DNA from: Capsaspora owczarzaki ATCC 30864
Lineage: Eukaryota; Opisthokonta; Filasterea
Direction of reading: 5' to 3'
Length of the DNA stretch: 64,000 bases
Assembly (NCBI RefSeq): GCF_000151315.2
Contig: NW_011887298.1
Location: 1,122,530-1,186,529 of the forward strand
Shown: piece by piece, positions 1 to 11,160 of the stretch
Layout of the letters: every line of letters starts with the position of its first letter
Numbering within the stretch: the stretch's first letter is position 1
Translations under genes and position numbers: made by a program
Notes under the pieces: model-generated
What the model was told of the DNA's origin: nothing
Database searches by the model: none
Seen by the model: the letters and a program-made list of their open reading frames with translations, nothing else

Positions 1-1068
1 TTCACAAGGACTTGGGCATGGTGCCGTACTTTGGCATCCTCACAACGTACCACGAGTGGGCGGTCTACTGGCTCGCCGATGACCAGGAACAACACCTTCA
101 AGACCCTGTCTCCTGCACGTCCAAGTGCGCGGCTGTTTCGGACGTCGGCGAGTTCAAGAACATCATTCTTGATCTCGAGAGCCGAGCAACCGTCACGACA
201 GACGCGCAGTGGCCATCGCTCAAAGTTGTTCCCACGTTTGGCAACGTGCACAACCTAGCAGCAACTTCAGCAAAGGCGATTCACCATGGCAACGCGACGC
301 GCCACCTCATCCGCATGCGCGTGTTCAAGTGGAACGATCCCGACCTCGTCAACGTGTTGCAGAACGTCATTTTCAAGGCCTATCACCTGTCGCAACTGCG
401 CTTCCACCCTCATTTCGGTGAAAGCTCCCCGTGCCTTCTCTATAGTGACGGGCAGCTTACACAGACCAAAACGCATGGCCGCGTTCAGTTGGACTTCAAC
501 ACCTGCTCCAACCAGGTCGTTCGACCTGATGGGCAACTTCGAGGAGGCCAAAAGCCGACCAACGTTTACTGCTTTGTTGACCTCGGTCGCGGACGTGACG
601 GCCATGCATGGCTTGCGAGCCCATACACCGAGAAAAACCACGGTGTTTGTGTCCTGAAGGTGCGCAACCCGGGCGTCACGTCTTCATTGTCCGCAACAGG
701 AGAGGCGGCACTTTGGGGGATCCCGCCACAAAAACACGCCAAGTGCAAATCCTTTCCTTGAAACCCACAGCGTTAATGATGCCATTTACATGCCATACCT
801 CAGGATGATCGAGCATGACCATGACAGGCCACGCGATGGCGATCCGATTCTGGTTGCAGCCGCGCGTGCAGTTGATCACATGGCATCGCTTGGCTACCGA
901 CACAAGGACGTGCGCTGGCGTCATGTCGGTCTCTACCGTATCATGGGCGACGACACGTTGTATGCGGTGCTGATCGACTTGTCCGATGTGGAAGTGGTCT
1001 CCGACAAAGCCGAAGCCAGAAACAGTATGCTTGCGAAACTTGACATTGACGAAAGCCTCTTAGAATAG
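1..1068 (+). pseudogene. REase-fold/kinase-fold (CR-effector type) gene remnant, 5' end outside window
   Basis: The reading frame is already open at the left edge, so the start lies upstream. The first part holds a block FGILTTYHEWAVYWL that resembles the last core strand of PD-(D/E)XK nuclease-fold domains. It is followed by a kinase-like N-lobe (glycine-rich LGRGRDGHAWL, then VLK) and a C-lobe with a catalytic-loop-like HKDVRWRHVGLY and a VLIDLSD segment in place of DFG. Nuclease fold plus kinase fold in one chain is an architecture known from Crinkler-type effector families of eukaryotes. The coding frame is not continuous in this window (about one break), so I treat it as a fossil. A missed intron is the alternative. 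The family assignment is by motif only. Confidence 0.5.
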
Positions 1069-2071
1069 GCAGGCCCGACAAAGTCGATCAAGCCCTGACA
1101 GCAGTGAGACAGTTTGTTTTTTTTGTGTCTACATCATCCCTTCTTGTTGTATGTGTGTGTCGCCACCTGTTACGACCTTTGGTTTTCTGTACAAAACCGA
1201 AAAAACAACAATAAACCGTTGGGTGCCTTCTTTTCCTCACTCACCACAAAACTATTTTTTACCACATCCATTCTCAGCCAACGCACCTTCCATCCACCCA
1301 TCCATCCACTCAATCCCTTTTGCAGTCTTTCTTTCCGTTTCTTTTTTTTTTTTCTTCCATTTTCTTTCAGGTAACTCTTTCGCGTCCCTCTGCGCTGTCG
1401 TCTGCCCCTCTTCCTTGCACCAATCGGTTGCCCATCAGTTTCCTCATCCTACGCACGATCGTCGTTGACACACCGCTGTCCATTTCCGACAAACAACCCC
1501 AAAAACCAGAGCGAGGACAGCCAGAAAAACAACAAAAAACATAATGCTCTGGTCGCGAGCGGTGTGTGTGTATGAGTGTGTGAACTCGGAGCGAGGCTGT
1601 GCCGCCCATTCACTCAAGTATCAACTCGTTATTGCCTCACCCCCCCCCCACAATGTGGGAGATTGCAAAAGTCAGCCGCTCTTTCACTTGGAGTTCCCGC
1701 CAAAAACAAGGCAAAAGCTTCAATCATCGGTCAATGGTTTTGTCTCTGCTTTTTTTTTTTTTTTTTTTTTTGCGAGATCTTCCACTTATTTTTTTCTTTC
1801 TTCTGTTCCTCTGCTGTGGCGTCCCTCTCCCCGACTGCGGCGGCTGTGGTTGCTATTGTGTACACACCCTTCACGTTTTGCTTTTGCTCTTGCTTCGCTA
1901 TTCCTGAAGAGGGAGACTCGGCCGAGGGGAGGCAAAGCGACGCTTTTGCTAACAACGAACAACATGGTTTCACTGTCTGCCTTTATTGCTTCATCCATCC
2001 AGGCCAGCGGCCCCCCTTTCCTCCACCTCCACCTCCACCTCTTGCGAGTCGATCAAGCAACACTCATCGTC
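1069..2071. other. Intergenic region and 5' leader of transportin
   Basis: No supported gene. The stretch is pyrimidine-rich, with long T runs (for example 1750-1771) and a C run near 1640-1649. The frame of transportin stays open upstream of its start, but that translation is low-complexity Phe/Leu/Ser that looks like T-rich leader, so I do not count it as protein. A 5' UTR intron is possible. Confidence 0.5.
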
Positions 2072-5000
2072 ATGGTGGACTGGCAACCCGATCCGCAAAT
2101 CTACATGCGGCTGCGCGAGCTGCTGACGGCGAGCCACTTGAATCCAAACCAGCTGTCGGTGCGCCACGGCCTGGAGCAGCTCGTCCTGGTCCCGGACTGG
2201 AACAACTATCTCGCGACCGTGTTTGCCATCGACACGAGTGCCAACGAGCCAGACCGCACCCTCGCAGGGCTGATGCTCAAGAACGACATAACGGGGTTTA
2301 TTTTCAACTCGCTGCGTCCACCGCAAGAGCAAGACAGCACCGTCCTGCCCATCTCCGATGCCTGCCTGGCCTATATTAAGCGAACGTGCATTTCCATGCT
2401 TGCCGCCCCGTCAAAGCAAGCGCGCACCACCTTTGCGATGATTGCATCGGCCATTATCGTGCACTCCGCGTCCCATCTCGACGCTTGGCCCGAGCTCGCA
2501 TACGCCATTCCCAGTGCTCTCGAATCTGAAGACATAAATCTCCTTGATGTAAGTGTAGTTTTCCAGCAGTTCGTCTCTGTTGTATCTTTTTTGTTTTTGC
2601 AATTTGCTGACTTTGACTCCTCGGTTCGTGATGGTGGTAGGGCGCCATTACTTGTATCTCTGTATTGACCGAGGATGCAATCTCGTTCGCCAAGACGGAG
2701 CTGCTCGCTACTCTCGATGCACGCTTCGCGCTCAAGTTAATGCAGCTCTTCCAAGTCCCAGTCTCGCAAATTCAGTCCAGTTCCATTCAATGCATCAAGA
2801 GCATGATTGCAGCCGAGACTTCCGTAGTATCTCAACACACAGCGCTCTTGGTGCAGGTGAGTAGAAACTGGTTGACTGTGTGTTGTGAAAGTGGATGGTT
2901 GGTTTTTTTTGTTTCGCTTTTCCGGCTTTTTTTGGCTTTTTCTCAAAACTTGTTCCGTGTTTTTCTTTGTGGGATTTTGTTTTTGCCATCGCGTGACGGG
3001 TTGAGCAGAGCATTTTTGCCGCTGTTGGCTCCATGTCCGATCAAGTCATCACTCTGCTTGTGTGCCAACTGCTGGTGGAGCTGATTGAGAAGGATTTTGC
3101 CGCCGTGGCTGCTACCGAGCACTTCCAAACTGTGATCGAATTCATGCTACACTGCACCATGCAACCGCAAGAAGCGATTGCACTCGAGTCCTGCGAGTTT
3201 TGGATTGCAGCCATTGCCGATCATGCCGATCGAAATTCAGCCATTTCAGCAACCGCGCGCCAGGCGTTCCGTCTCTACTTGCCCAGGTATGTCTCGGATT
3301 GTGGGGGATGTAGTCGCTCCAGTGCAGATGACCAACTTGATTGTCTTCTTCGCATCTATCTTAGGCTGCTTCCTGCGCTGCTCTACCGAATGGAGTATTC
3401 AGCGCGAGAATTGCAAGAGCTGGAGCGGGCCATGGCAACTCCGGTCGCCGCCGAATATGGACATTTCGTGCGACCACGCACGCACGAGGCTGCGGTAAGA
3501 CGACGGGGGCCCCTGTTTCTTTTTGGGCCGAGCGGTTTTTGTTTTTGGGAATGATGAATTGACTGTTTGTGTTTGTGTGCGCGCTTTCTGGTTGCCACCG
3601 GTAGCATTCTGGTGCTAACAATGCTGACGATGATGATGACGATGACGATGACGACGGTGACGATGACGACGATGAAGAATTCGGCGACAAGGACTGGACA
3701 TTGCGTACGTTCCGAGATGTTGTGGAGTTGCTGCTGTGCTTTTTTTTGTTGTTTGCTGTTTTACAAACCCTGAACTCACTCTTCTTTTCTTTGTCCTTTC
3801 GTTTTGTCTGGTTGGTTTTTGTTGCAGGAAAATGCGCCGCTTCCGCGCTTGATCTGTTCGCACACCTCTTCTCGGGTACGCTTTGGGAGCAGCTTCTGCC
3901 TTTGCTGTACGACATGCTGCGATCACCCGAGTGGAAGCAGCGTGAAGTCGGCATTCTCGCCTTGGGTGCGGTTGCGGAGGGATGCCAAGGGAGCATGCAA
4001 AATGCCCTGCCGCAGCTGGTGCCTTTCCTGCTCGCGTCCTTGTCGGACCAACAGCCGCTGCTCATTCGGTCGATTAGCTGCTGGACGCTCATGCGATATA
4101 GCTCGTGGGTGGCTGACAATCACGCTGGCACTCCGGAAAACCCCAACATTTTCTTTGAGGTTTTGCAAGGCTTTTTGCACTGTGTCAACACGACCGCCAG
4201 GCGGTTGCAGGAGACTGCTTGCAGTGCGCTTGCGGCCTTCGAGGACAACGCGGGAGACTTGCTGGTGCCTCACTTGGAAATGATTATTTCAACGCTAGTC
4301 CATGTGCTTCCTTCCTACGAGGTTTGTGCTTTCTGCCGGAAAAACAAAAATCCCTCTGTTATTTGACTCGATTTTGATCTGGAGACATGTCATCTCACTT
4401 GTCTTGCTTTCCGTCAACGTGATAGGGTCGGGCGCTTACCATTCTATACGATGTCATTGGCTCTCTCGCGGAAGCCGTTGGCAGCGAACTAAATCAGCCG
4501 CATCTGGCCGAAATGCTCATGCGTCCGCTCATCCATCGCTGGCAGACCGTTGAACCCAGCGCACTTGAGCAGTGGTCGTTGCCGCTACTAGAGGTACGAG
4601 ATGGTGTAGAGTTTTTTTTTCTTGGCTCTCGATGGGGGAAAATTTTGTGTTGATTTTTCGAATGATTGCTCACTTTACGCGAACATGACTCGATCCCATT
4701 TTTCAGTGCTTGGCTGCAACCTGCCGTGCACTTCAGACTGGCTTCATTCCGTTCGCACCGATGACACTGCAGAAATGCGTCGTCATCATCCAGTCGGGTC
4801 TTCGCGTGCTGGCGGTGAGTGCTTTGTTTTTTGCAATTTGTTTTGCTTTTCTAGTGCGATCGATCGTTGAAAGTTGAAAACTCACTGTACCGTTGCGCGC
4901 ACGCTTTTTTGGTTTGTTGTTTTGGTTCTTGTTGTTGGTGGTTTTGCAGGAGATTCCGACGGAACAATTCGAACAAGACGCGGTCATTGCTGCGCTGGAC

Positions 5001-5976
5001 ATGCTTTCGGCTCTGGCCGAGGGCCTGGACACGCAGTTTGAGAGCACGCTCTCGGAGGGAATTCCTTTTGTTATTCAGCTTTTGCCGCTTTGCCACGGTA
5101 GCTTCAACCCGGACATTCAGCTTTCCGTCTTCTCGCTGATTGGCGATTTTGCACAAACGTGTTTCGGCCGCATCCAGCCGTCCGCCGTGCCCCTGATGCA
5201 GATGCTGCGAGAGGGCTTGAACCCGCAGTATCCGTCGACTTGCAACAATGCTGCGTGGGCCATTGGCGAGCTGGCGGTCAAACTTGAAGCCGACTTTGCA
5301 CCGTTCGTTCCCACCATTCTTCCAGTGCTGATTAACATTCTTGCTCAAATCAAGTCGCCGCGCTCGCTCCCCGAGACTACCGCCTTGGCCATTGGCCGCA
5401 TTGGCCTCGCCTGCCCCGATCTCGTTGCCCCTCACCTGCACTTGTTTGCCGAGAAGTGGTGCACGAGCACGCGTGGTATCAAGGACAATATGGAAAAGGA
5501 CAGCGCCTTCCGAGGCATGTACGCGCTCGTGTCTCGCAACCCGCACGCCATCGTCCCTGTAAGTCATTGGCAGCCAGCAGCAGAAGGGTGTGGTTTTTCG
5601 TTGCAGGAGGTGTTTTAGGGACTTTGGGATTGACTTTTTTTTTTGAACTACTTGCCGCTTCCACATGCACACAGGCCTTTGCTTTCTTTTGTGATGCCAT
5701 CGCGTCTTGGGACGAGGCCAACATTCAACCTGATCTCAAGCTGGCCTACTCACAGGTAACGTTTTTTTTTTTTAACAAATCCGGGTTCTTTGTGTTTGTG
5801 TTGTTTTTATTTTTTCCCCTTTGACTTTACTTTGTACTGACCGGCACACACATCATTTCTTTTGACATTAGGCTCTCTTAACATTTAAATCTGGCTTTGG
5901 TGACGGATGGCAGCAACTGTTTGCCCAATTCCCGCCTGCACTCCGAGAGCGACTTGCTCTTCAATGGGGACTTTAG
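2072..5976 (+). CDS. TNPO1: Transportin (karyopherin beta-2)
   Basis: Nuclear import receptor for PY-NLS cargo such as hnRNP proteins; binds RanGTP in the nucleus. Eleven exons: 2072-2548, 2641-2856, 3009-3286, 3365-3494, 3605-3704, 3828-4321, 4426-4593, 4707-4814, 4950-5558, 5675-5755, 5872-5976; they join in frame to about 921 residues, close to the roughly 890-900 of animal TNPO1/2. Marks seen: start MVDWQPD (transportins begin MxWxP), LEQLVLVPDWNNYL and GLMLKND in the importin-beta N-terminal domain, an Asp-rich loop near residues 374-393 ending EEFGDKDWTL (the H8 loop that couples RanGTP to cargo release), LILYDVIG-like ALTILYDVIG, NNAAWAIGE, and the C-terminal RERLALQWGL. ATG at 2072 is chosen because the WQPD start is conserved and the upstream frame is low-complexity. 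Not importin-beta 1: the H8 loop and C-terminus are transportin-type. Confidence 0.95.
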
Positions 5977-6312
5977 TATTCTGTGATAGTACGACTCCTT
6001 CCGCTGCAATTTGTTTGCCACGAAGGTTCATTATGCAAGGATGCAATGCGGTAGCACCATTCTTTATCCGGTTTTCTTGTTCTGTGTGCTTCTTGTTCGT
6101 GGTTTTCTTTATGTCCTCCTTGTTGGGCCGTGCTCAACGTAGTAGCTGCGCCGCCCTGTCATTTTCTGAATAGATGCTTTTTTTGTTATTTTCTGAACAG
6201 TTGGCGTTTGACCATTAGATTTGTTCACCTTGTTAATGACCCGGCCGGTATCATCGATGGCTGCCATGTTATAAAATCAAAAGAAGCTCAAACACACACA
6301 AAAATAGCAAAG
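5977..6312. other. Convergent 3' region between transportin and DHHC gene
   Basis: No gene seen. This holds the 3' UTRs of two genes that converge here. It is T-rich on the plus strand. Confidence 0.5.
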
Positions 6313-7448
6313 TTACTGATATTTTACAAGTTGCGAATTTGGCAATTCGTTGGTGGATGGCGGGCCTTGTGCTTTTTGGAAGACGGCGCGCAGCTGCTGA
6401 GCGTGCGCAGCATTGGTATAGTGAGGCACAATCCAACTGTACCACCAGCTAGGATGCACTCCGAGAACAGCCTGCAAATTCGCCTTGACGCCGAGGTCTT
6501 CGAATGCGGCGGAAGCAGTTTGGCGCCGGCGTTCGAGCACGGTTTGGCCTTGCACAATGGCCCGGAGCTGGTAGACGAGCATCAGCAGCGCGGCAATGCT
6601 ACTCGTACAAGTGAGCGTCCGCAAAATCAAGAGAGACATTGGCACGACGGGCCCAGCTGCAGCAAGATTGAGAACGCCGAGCTGAACAAGTGCAATGCGA
6701 ACCCAGGGCGCAAATCCAATCGCAACGGCAAGCCACCATGAATCGGCCGTCGGAATGGGCAGGCAAAATGTCAGCACCGCAACCCAGGTGCACGCCATCC
6801 AGCTGAACGCCAAGAAGCTCAAAAAGTAGCTGCACAGGAGGTAGAACGAAAAAAACCCCAGACATTGTCAGGAATAAAACCCAAACCCAAACAAAAACAA
6901 AACCAACGAAACAGCGACAAACACCAAACTCCTGCATCCGCACAATTTGATCGCTGTGACTGTGCCATCGCTTACCGATGATTTTCCTGGCCAATGCACG
7001 TGCCAACGAAGAAGCAGTGATGGTCGCGCCGAGCAATGCACCGGTTGCAAGCAGAGCAGTGGTGGGTGCGCAACGGCCGCTGTTGGCCACACGCTGCGCA
7101 GAACGTTCTTGAATGGGTTGCTTGATGGATTGCTGCTTCTCCATGAGCATGTTCATGAGAAGAAGCGTGGTTGCTGTCGGCTGCATCATGGGGATGGTTG
7201 AAGGACGTTGCCACGATCGACATGATCCAGTTGAAGGTCATGCTCACTCCGAGATAGAGCAGCGCAATCACATTGAACGCTTGCCCGAGCGTCGTTCCGA
7301 GCACGAGACGGCGGATGACGGAGCTTGAGGACGGCTGGGTGAGCGTCTCGGACAGCGTCGGGAGCAGGCACCAGAGCGTGGTCACTGCGCCATACACGAT
7401 CGCCAACCCCATGAAGGTGACTGGGAGGCGGTCTGCGCGTACAACCAT
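6313..7448 (-). CDS. DHHC palmitoyltransferase (ZDHHC family)
   Basis: Multi-pass protein S-acyltransferase that attaches palmitate to cysteines of membrane proteins. Two exons, 7448-6976 and 6829-6313 (complement), joined across CG|C, giving about 329 residues. The cysteine-rich domain is complete: CAAC at 117-120, RPLRTHHC, CNRC, then DHHC at 142-145 followed by FFVGTCIG and ENHRYF; the usual DHHCPW is DHHCFF here. Hydrophobic segments lie at about 10-30 and 50-80 before the domain and two more after it (about 160-225), as in four-helix DHHC enzymes. A His-rich stretch precedes the domain. The start at 7448 is chosen because translation further upstream is not membrane-like; an upstream Met in the same frame at 7823 exists. 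The promoter region is shared with the divergent PEPCK gene. Confidence 0.88.
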
Positions 7449-7921
7449 GGGATCCCCGGCTGGGTGGAAGCGCCCCCTTTGTAGCCGACGAGAGGTTTGT
7501 GTTTCAAAAGTCTCCGGTTTGTGTGAAACAGAGACTGAATTTGGGAAGAAGGAAAGAAAGGCTCTGAGAGTTTTCTCAAAACAGGGAGTTTGAGCAAAAA
7601 AAGCCAGAGTTTGTATTGGTAGTTTGGTGAGAGCGAGTGAGCCAGCGAGGGGTTTGAGCGTATGGTGCGTCAGTCGCACTGAGCAAGATTGCCATGCTTG
7701 GCTCGCAGCCGCATTGCGTACAAAAGCATGATCGCAGTGCACTTTGAATTCGAAGCAAACGCCGACTGCAGGGCTTTGCGTGAAGTTTGACCACAGTTTG
7801 ATCAAAGAGTCGGCATGAATCATCGCTCAACAACAGGGCTCGTTTTATTTGAGCGGATTTAGGATTTAGGATCCAGTCTTTTTATTATTCCACATCCACA
7901 ACCTTCAACAACAAACAAACC
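7449..7921. promoter_or_regulatory. Shared divergent promoter region of DHHC gene and PEPCK
   Basis: A 473-base gap between two genes read outward. It must hold both promoters and 5' leaders. I see no clear TATA box or repeat element; the stretch just before the PEPCK start is rich in CAACAACAAAC-like bases. Confidence 0.4.
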
Positions 7922-10900
7922 ATGAGCACTCCTGCCAAGCAGCACATGCCCCATGCGAGCAGCAACACTGTGATTAGCTCGATTCTCACGTCGCTGACCA
8001 ACGCGCCATCAGGCTCCACTCCCGCCAGCAACGCCGCCAGCAACAACAACAGCAACAACGGCAATGGCCATGACGTTGAACTCGGTCAGTAAGAACACAC
8101 ACACACACACTGGAGTGAAGTGAGAGGAGAGGGGGGCTGGACTGTGAGGCCACGCTCGTCACACTCTCGTTGTTTCTTGCTCTTTTCTCCAAACACAATG
8201 GTCATTCTGCTGCTTCTGTTGGCTGAGATGGGGGGTCAAGTCGAGGGTGGTATGACTGACCCACACGACGACGACGACGACGACGACGACGACAACGACG
8301 ACGACAAATACAACTTGAGTGGTGGGCCATGTAGGAAGCAGAATCCTCCGCACTCCTTTGTCCTATCACTTTTTTGCTTGTTCGTCTCACCTCACAAAAC
8401 GCCACGCCATACACACACACACACACGCACACACACACACACACGCACACACTCACACACATACACAATGGCGCAGTACGAACAACATATGATAAAACAC
8501 TTCAATTCGCCAACTCGACCAAAAAAAAAAAAAAAAACAAAAAAAAAAACCGTGACAGAGATTGGGATTCAATTGTGGCCACACGGCTTTTTGGTTCGCT
8601 TTTTCGCTTTTTTCGTTTTTTTTTTTTTGCTTTTTTGGAGCGCTGAGGCGTTAGGAGGGTTTGAATAGTGGATGCTTGAGAGAGCGTTTTGTCATTGATA
8701 ACAATGTGGGAGAGCGGGGCGCGGGGGGGGGGTGCAGCACCATTTGTGGACAAGATGTGCGCCACCGTCTCACTGCTTGCGTTCTCGCCTCCCTCGTGAG
8801 CACAGCAGCGTTTGCCACTACTTGAAAGAGTTTGGCTTGTTTCAGTGGTGAGGTTTCGGAGAGTGGATGAATGCATTCATCATTGACAGAGAGGCGGAGC
8901 GCGAGGAGCGGAGAGGGGAGTGCGAGCCAAACACGTGTTTGGATGTTGGCACACACACACACTGCGCACAGACACAATAGACACAGACACAGGGGACACA
9001 TGGGGACACAGAGGACCACACTCATTGAACAATGGGCGAGAGTCAGGTCATCAGCAGCAGCAGCAGCCGACACAAAAATAACAAAAGCGCTTGCATTGTT
9101 CACCGCTCTTCTCCCACTTTTCCCAATTGCCGCTGTTCCTGTTGTAAAATGTGTTGCCAACGAAAACAAAAGTCGAAACGTGATTCACGTGCATCAGACT
9201 TCTACGAAAGCACAAACACGATGAAAAAAATGGCTCAGCTGCTGAGAAACGCTCACTTTTTTGTTGTTGTTGTTTGTTTTGGTTGTTTCTTTTTACAGAC
9301 ATTTGCAACGACCTCGAAAACTACGGTCTGCGCGCCCACTCGATCGCGTACAATGCATCGACTGCGTTCCTGTACGAGGAGGCCCTCATCAACGAGAAGG
9401 GCACCCACATCACCAGCAAGGGTGCGCTCGCCACCTTCTCTGGCGCCAAGACTGGCCGCTCGCCCAACGACAAGCGCGTCTGCACCAACGAGGACATTTG
9501 GTGGGGCCCCGTCAACATCAAGCTTGACGAGAGCTCGTTCATGATCAACCGCGAGCGCGCCGTCGACTACCTCAACATGAAGGACCGCCTCTATGTTGCC
9601 GACTGCTTTGCCGGCTGGGACGAGCGCTACCGCATCAAGATTCGCGTCATTTGCGCTCGCGCCTACCACGCGCTCTTCATGCAAAACATGCTCATCCGCC
9701 CCACCCCCGCCGAGCTCAAGAACTTTGGCGAGCCAGACTACACCATCTACAATGCCGGCGAGTTCTGCGCCAACCGTTACACCAAGGGCATGAGCTCTGC
9801 CACCAGCGTCTCGATCAACTTTGAGCGCAAGGAGATGGTCATCCTTGGCACCCAGTATGCTGGAGGTAGGGCCTGATGATGGGTGCTTGTTGCGATGGGA
9901 AGATTTCGCACGCTCACTTGGTTTTTTTTTTTGTTTCCCTTTCCGCCAATTCCCCTTTTTTTCGTGCTCGCGCAGAAATGAAGAAGGGCGTCTTCACCAT
10001 CATGCACTACCTAATGCCCAAGCGCGGCGTCCTGTCGCTCCACTCGTCGGCCAACGAGGGCCCAGACGGCGACGTCACCCTCTTCCTCGGCCTGTCGGGC
10101 ACTGGCAAGACCTCCCTGTCTGCCCATCCCTCGCGCAAGCTTATCGGCGACGACGAGCACTGCTGGACTGATCGCGGCGTCTTCAACATTGAGGGCGGCT
10201 GCTACGCCAAGGCCATCGATCTGTCCGAGGCCAAGGAACCCGAGATTTTCAACGCCATCCGCTTTGGTACTGTTGTCGAGAACGTGCGCTTTGACGAGTA
10301 CTCGCGCGAGGTCGACTACTCGGACTCGTCCATCACCGAGAACACGCGCGCCGCCTACCCCATCGAGTTTATTCCCAACGCCAAGATCCCCTGCGTCGGC
10401 GGCCACCCTAGCAACATTATCCTGCTCACCTGCGACGCGTTCGGCGTTCTGCCGCCAGTATCGCTCCTCAACACGGAGCAGGCCATGTACCACTTCATCT
10501 CCGGCTACACCGCCAAGGTTGCCGGCACCGAGGAGGGCGTCACGGAACCCACCGCCACCTTCTCGGCCTGCTTCGGCCAGCCCTTCCTCGTCTGGCACCC
10601 GACCCGCTACGCCGCCATGCTTGCCGAGAAGATGAAGGAGCACAAGGTCAACTGCTGGCTCGTCAGCACCGGCTGGTCTGGCGGCAAGCACGGTGTTGGC
10701 AAGCGATTGAGCATTGCCTACTCGCGCGCCATCATTGACGCCATCCACTCTGGCGAGCTGGCCAAGGCAGAGTACGCCACCATGCCCGTTTTCAACCTGC
10801 GCATTCCCACAAAGTGCACTGGCGTCCCCGCCGAAATCCTCAACCCCATCAACACCTGGAGCGACAAGGCCGACTACAACAAGACTGTCGAGAAGCTTGC

Positions 10901-10982
10901 CAACCTCTTCATTGCCAACATGCAAAAGTACGCCTCGCAGGAGACCCCTGAGATTCTCAAGGCTGGCCCCGTTCTTCCTTAA
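7922..10982 (+). CDS. PCK1: Phosphoenolpyruvate carboxykinase, ATP-dependent
   Basis: Converts oxaloacetate and ATP to PEP, ADP and CO2, the entry step of gluconeogenesis. Exons 7922-8084, 9299-9865 and 9976-10982 give about 578 residues. Key sites seen: [15 protein letters not shown] (oxaloacetate and Mn site of the ATP class), GTQYAGEMKKG, the P-loop GLSGTGKT at 282-289, the kinase-2 aspartates in IGDDEHCW (302-307), and RFGTVVENV. These mark the ATP-type enzyme of fungi, plants and bacteria rather than the GTP-type of animals. The first 54 residues, rich in Asn and Ser, are encoded by a separate exon before a 1.2 kb intron and form an extension beyond the usual 530-550 residue core. Codons are much more GC-ending (GCC, AAG, CTC, ATC) than in neighbours, which suggests high expression. 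The donor at 8085 is fixed by phase; GTAAGA at 8089 would break the frame. Confidence 0.96.
8085..9298 (+). repeat. Microsatellite-rich first intron of PEPCK
   Basis: The longest intron in the window (1,214 bases against about 100 typical). It holds a (GAC)n run at about 8264-8305, (CA)n runs at 8095-8110 and about 8410-8466, A runs at 8521-8549, T runs near 8620-8630, a G run near 8725 and a further CA run near 8950. No exon or RNA gene is seen inside. Confidence 0.8.
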
Positions 10983-11160
10983 AAGTGTGTTTTGGATGGT
11001 TTGTGTGAGATTTTTGTTTTGTGTGTTGTTGGGGTTGGTTTTATGATTTTCCGTAGCATCGAGCTTCGATTTACTACAGGTTGTTTCTTATTTTCAAACC
11101 CCTCGACTCTTTCACCAAATTGTAGTTCAGCAGTGTCCATATCCAGTCTTTGAAAACAGC

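Noticed and set aside
1544-2071. Upstream extension of the transportin frame
   Set aside because: The translation is Phe/Leu/Ser low-complexity from T-rich DNA, and family members start at the WQPD position.
8085-8092. Alternative PEPCK donor GTAAGA at 8089
   Set aside because: It matches the consensus better, but leaves phase 2, whereas exon 2 needs phase 1 to read [16 protein letters not shown] at 8085 fits.
10011-10925. A 304-residue open frame antisense to PEPCK exon 3
   Set aside because: Shadow of the strongly codon-biased PEPCK gene: high GC at third positions removes stops on the opposite strand. Its composition (Val, Gly, Ala, Asp) is typical of such shadows.
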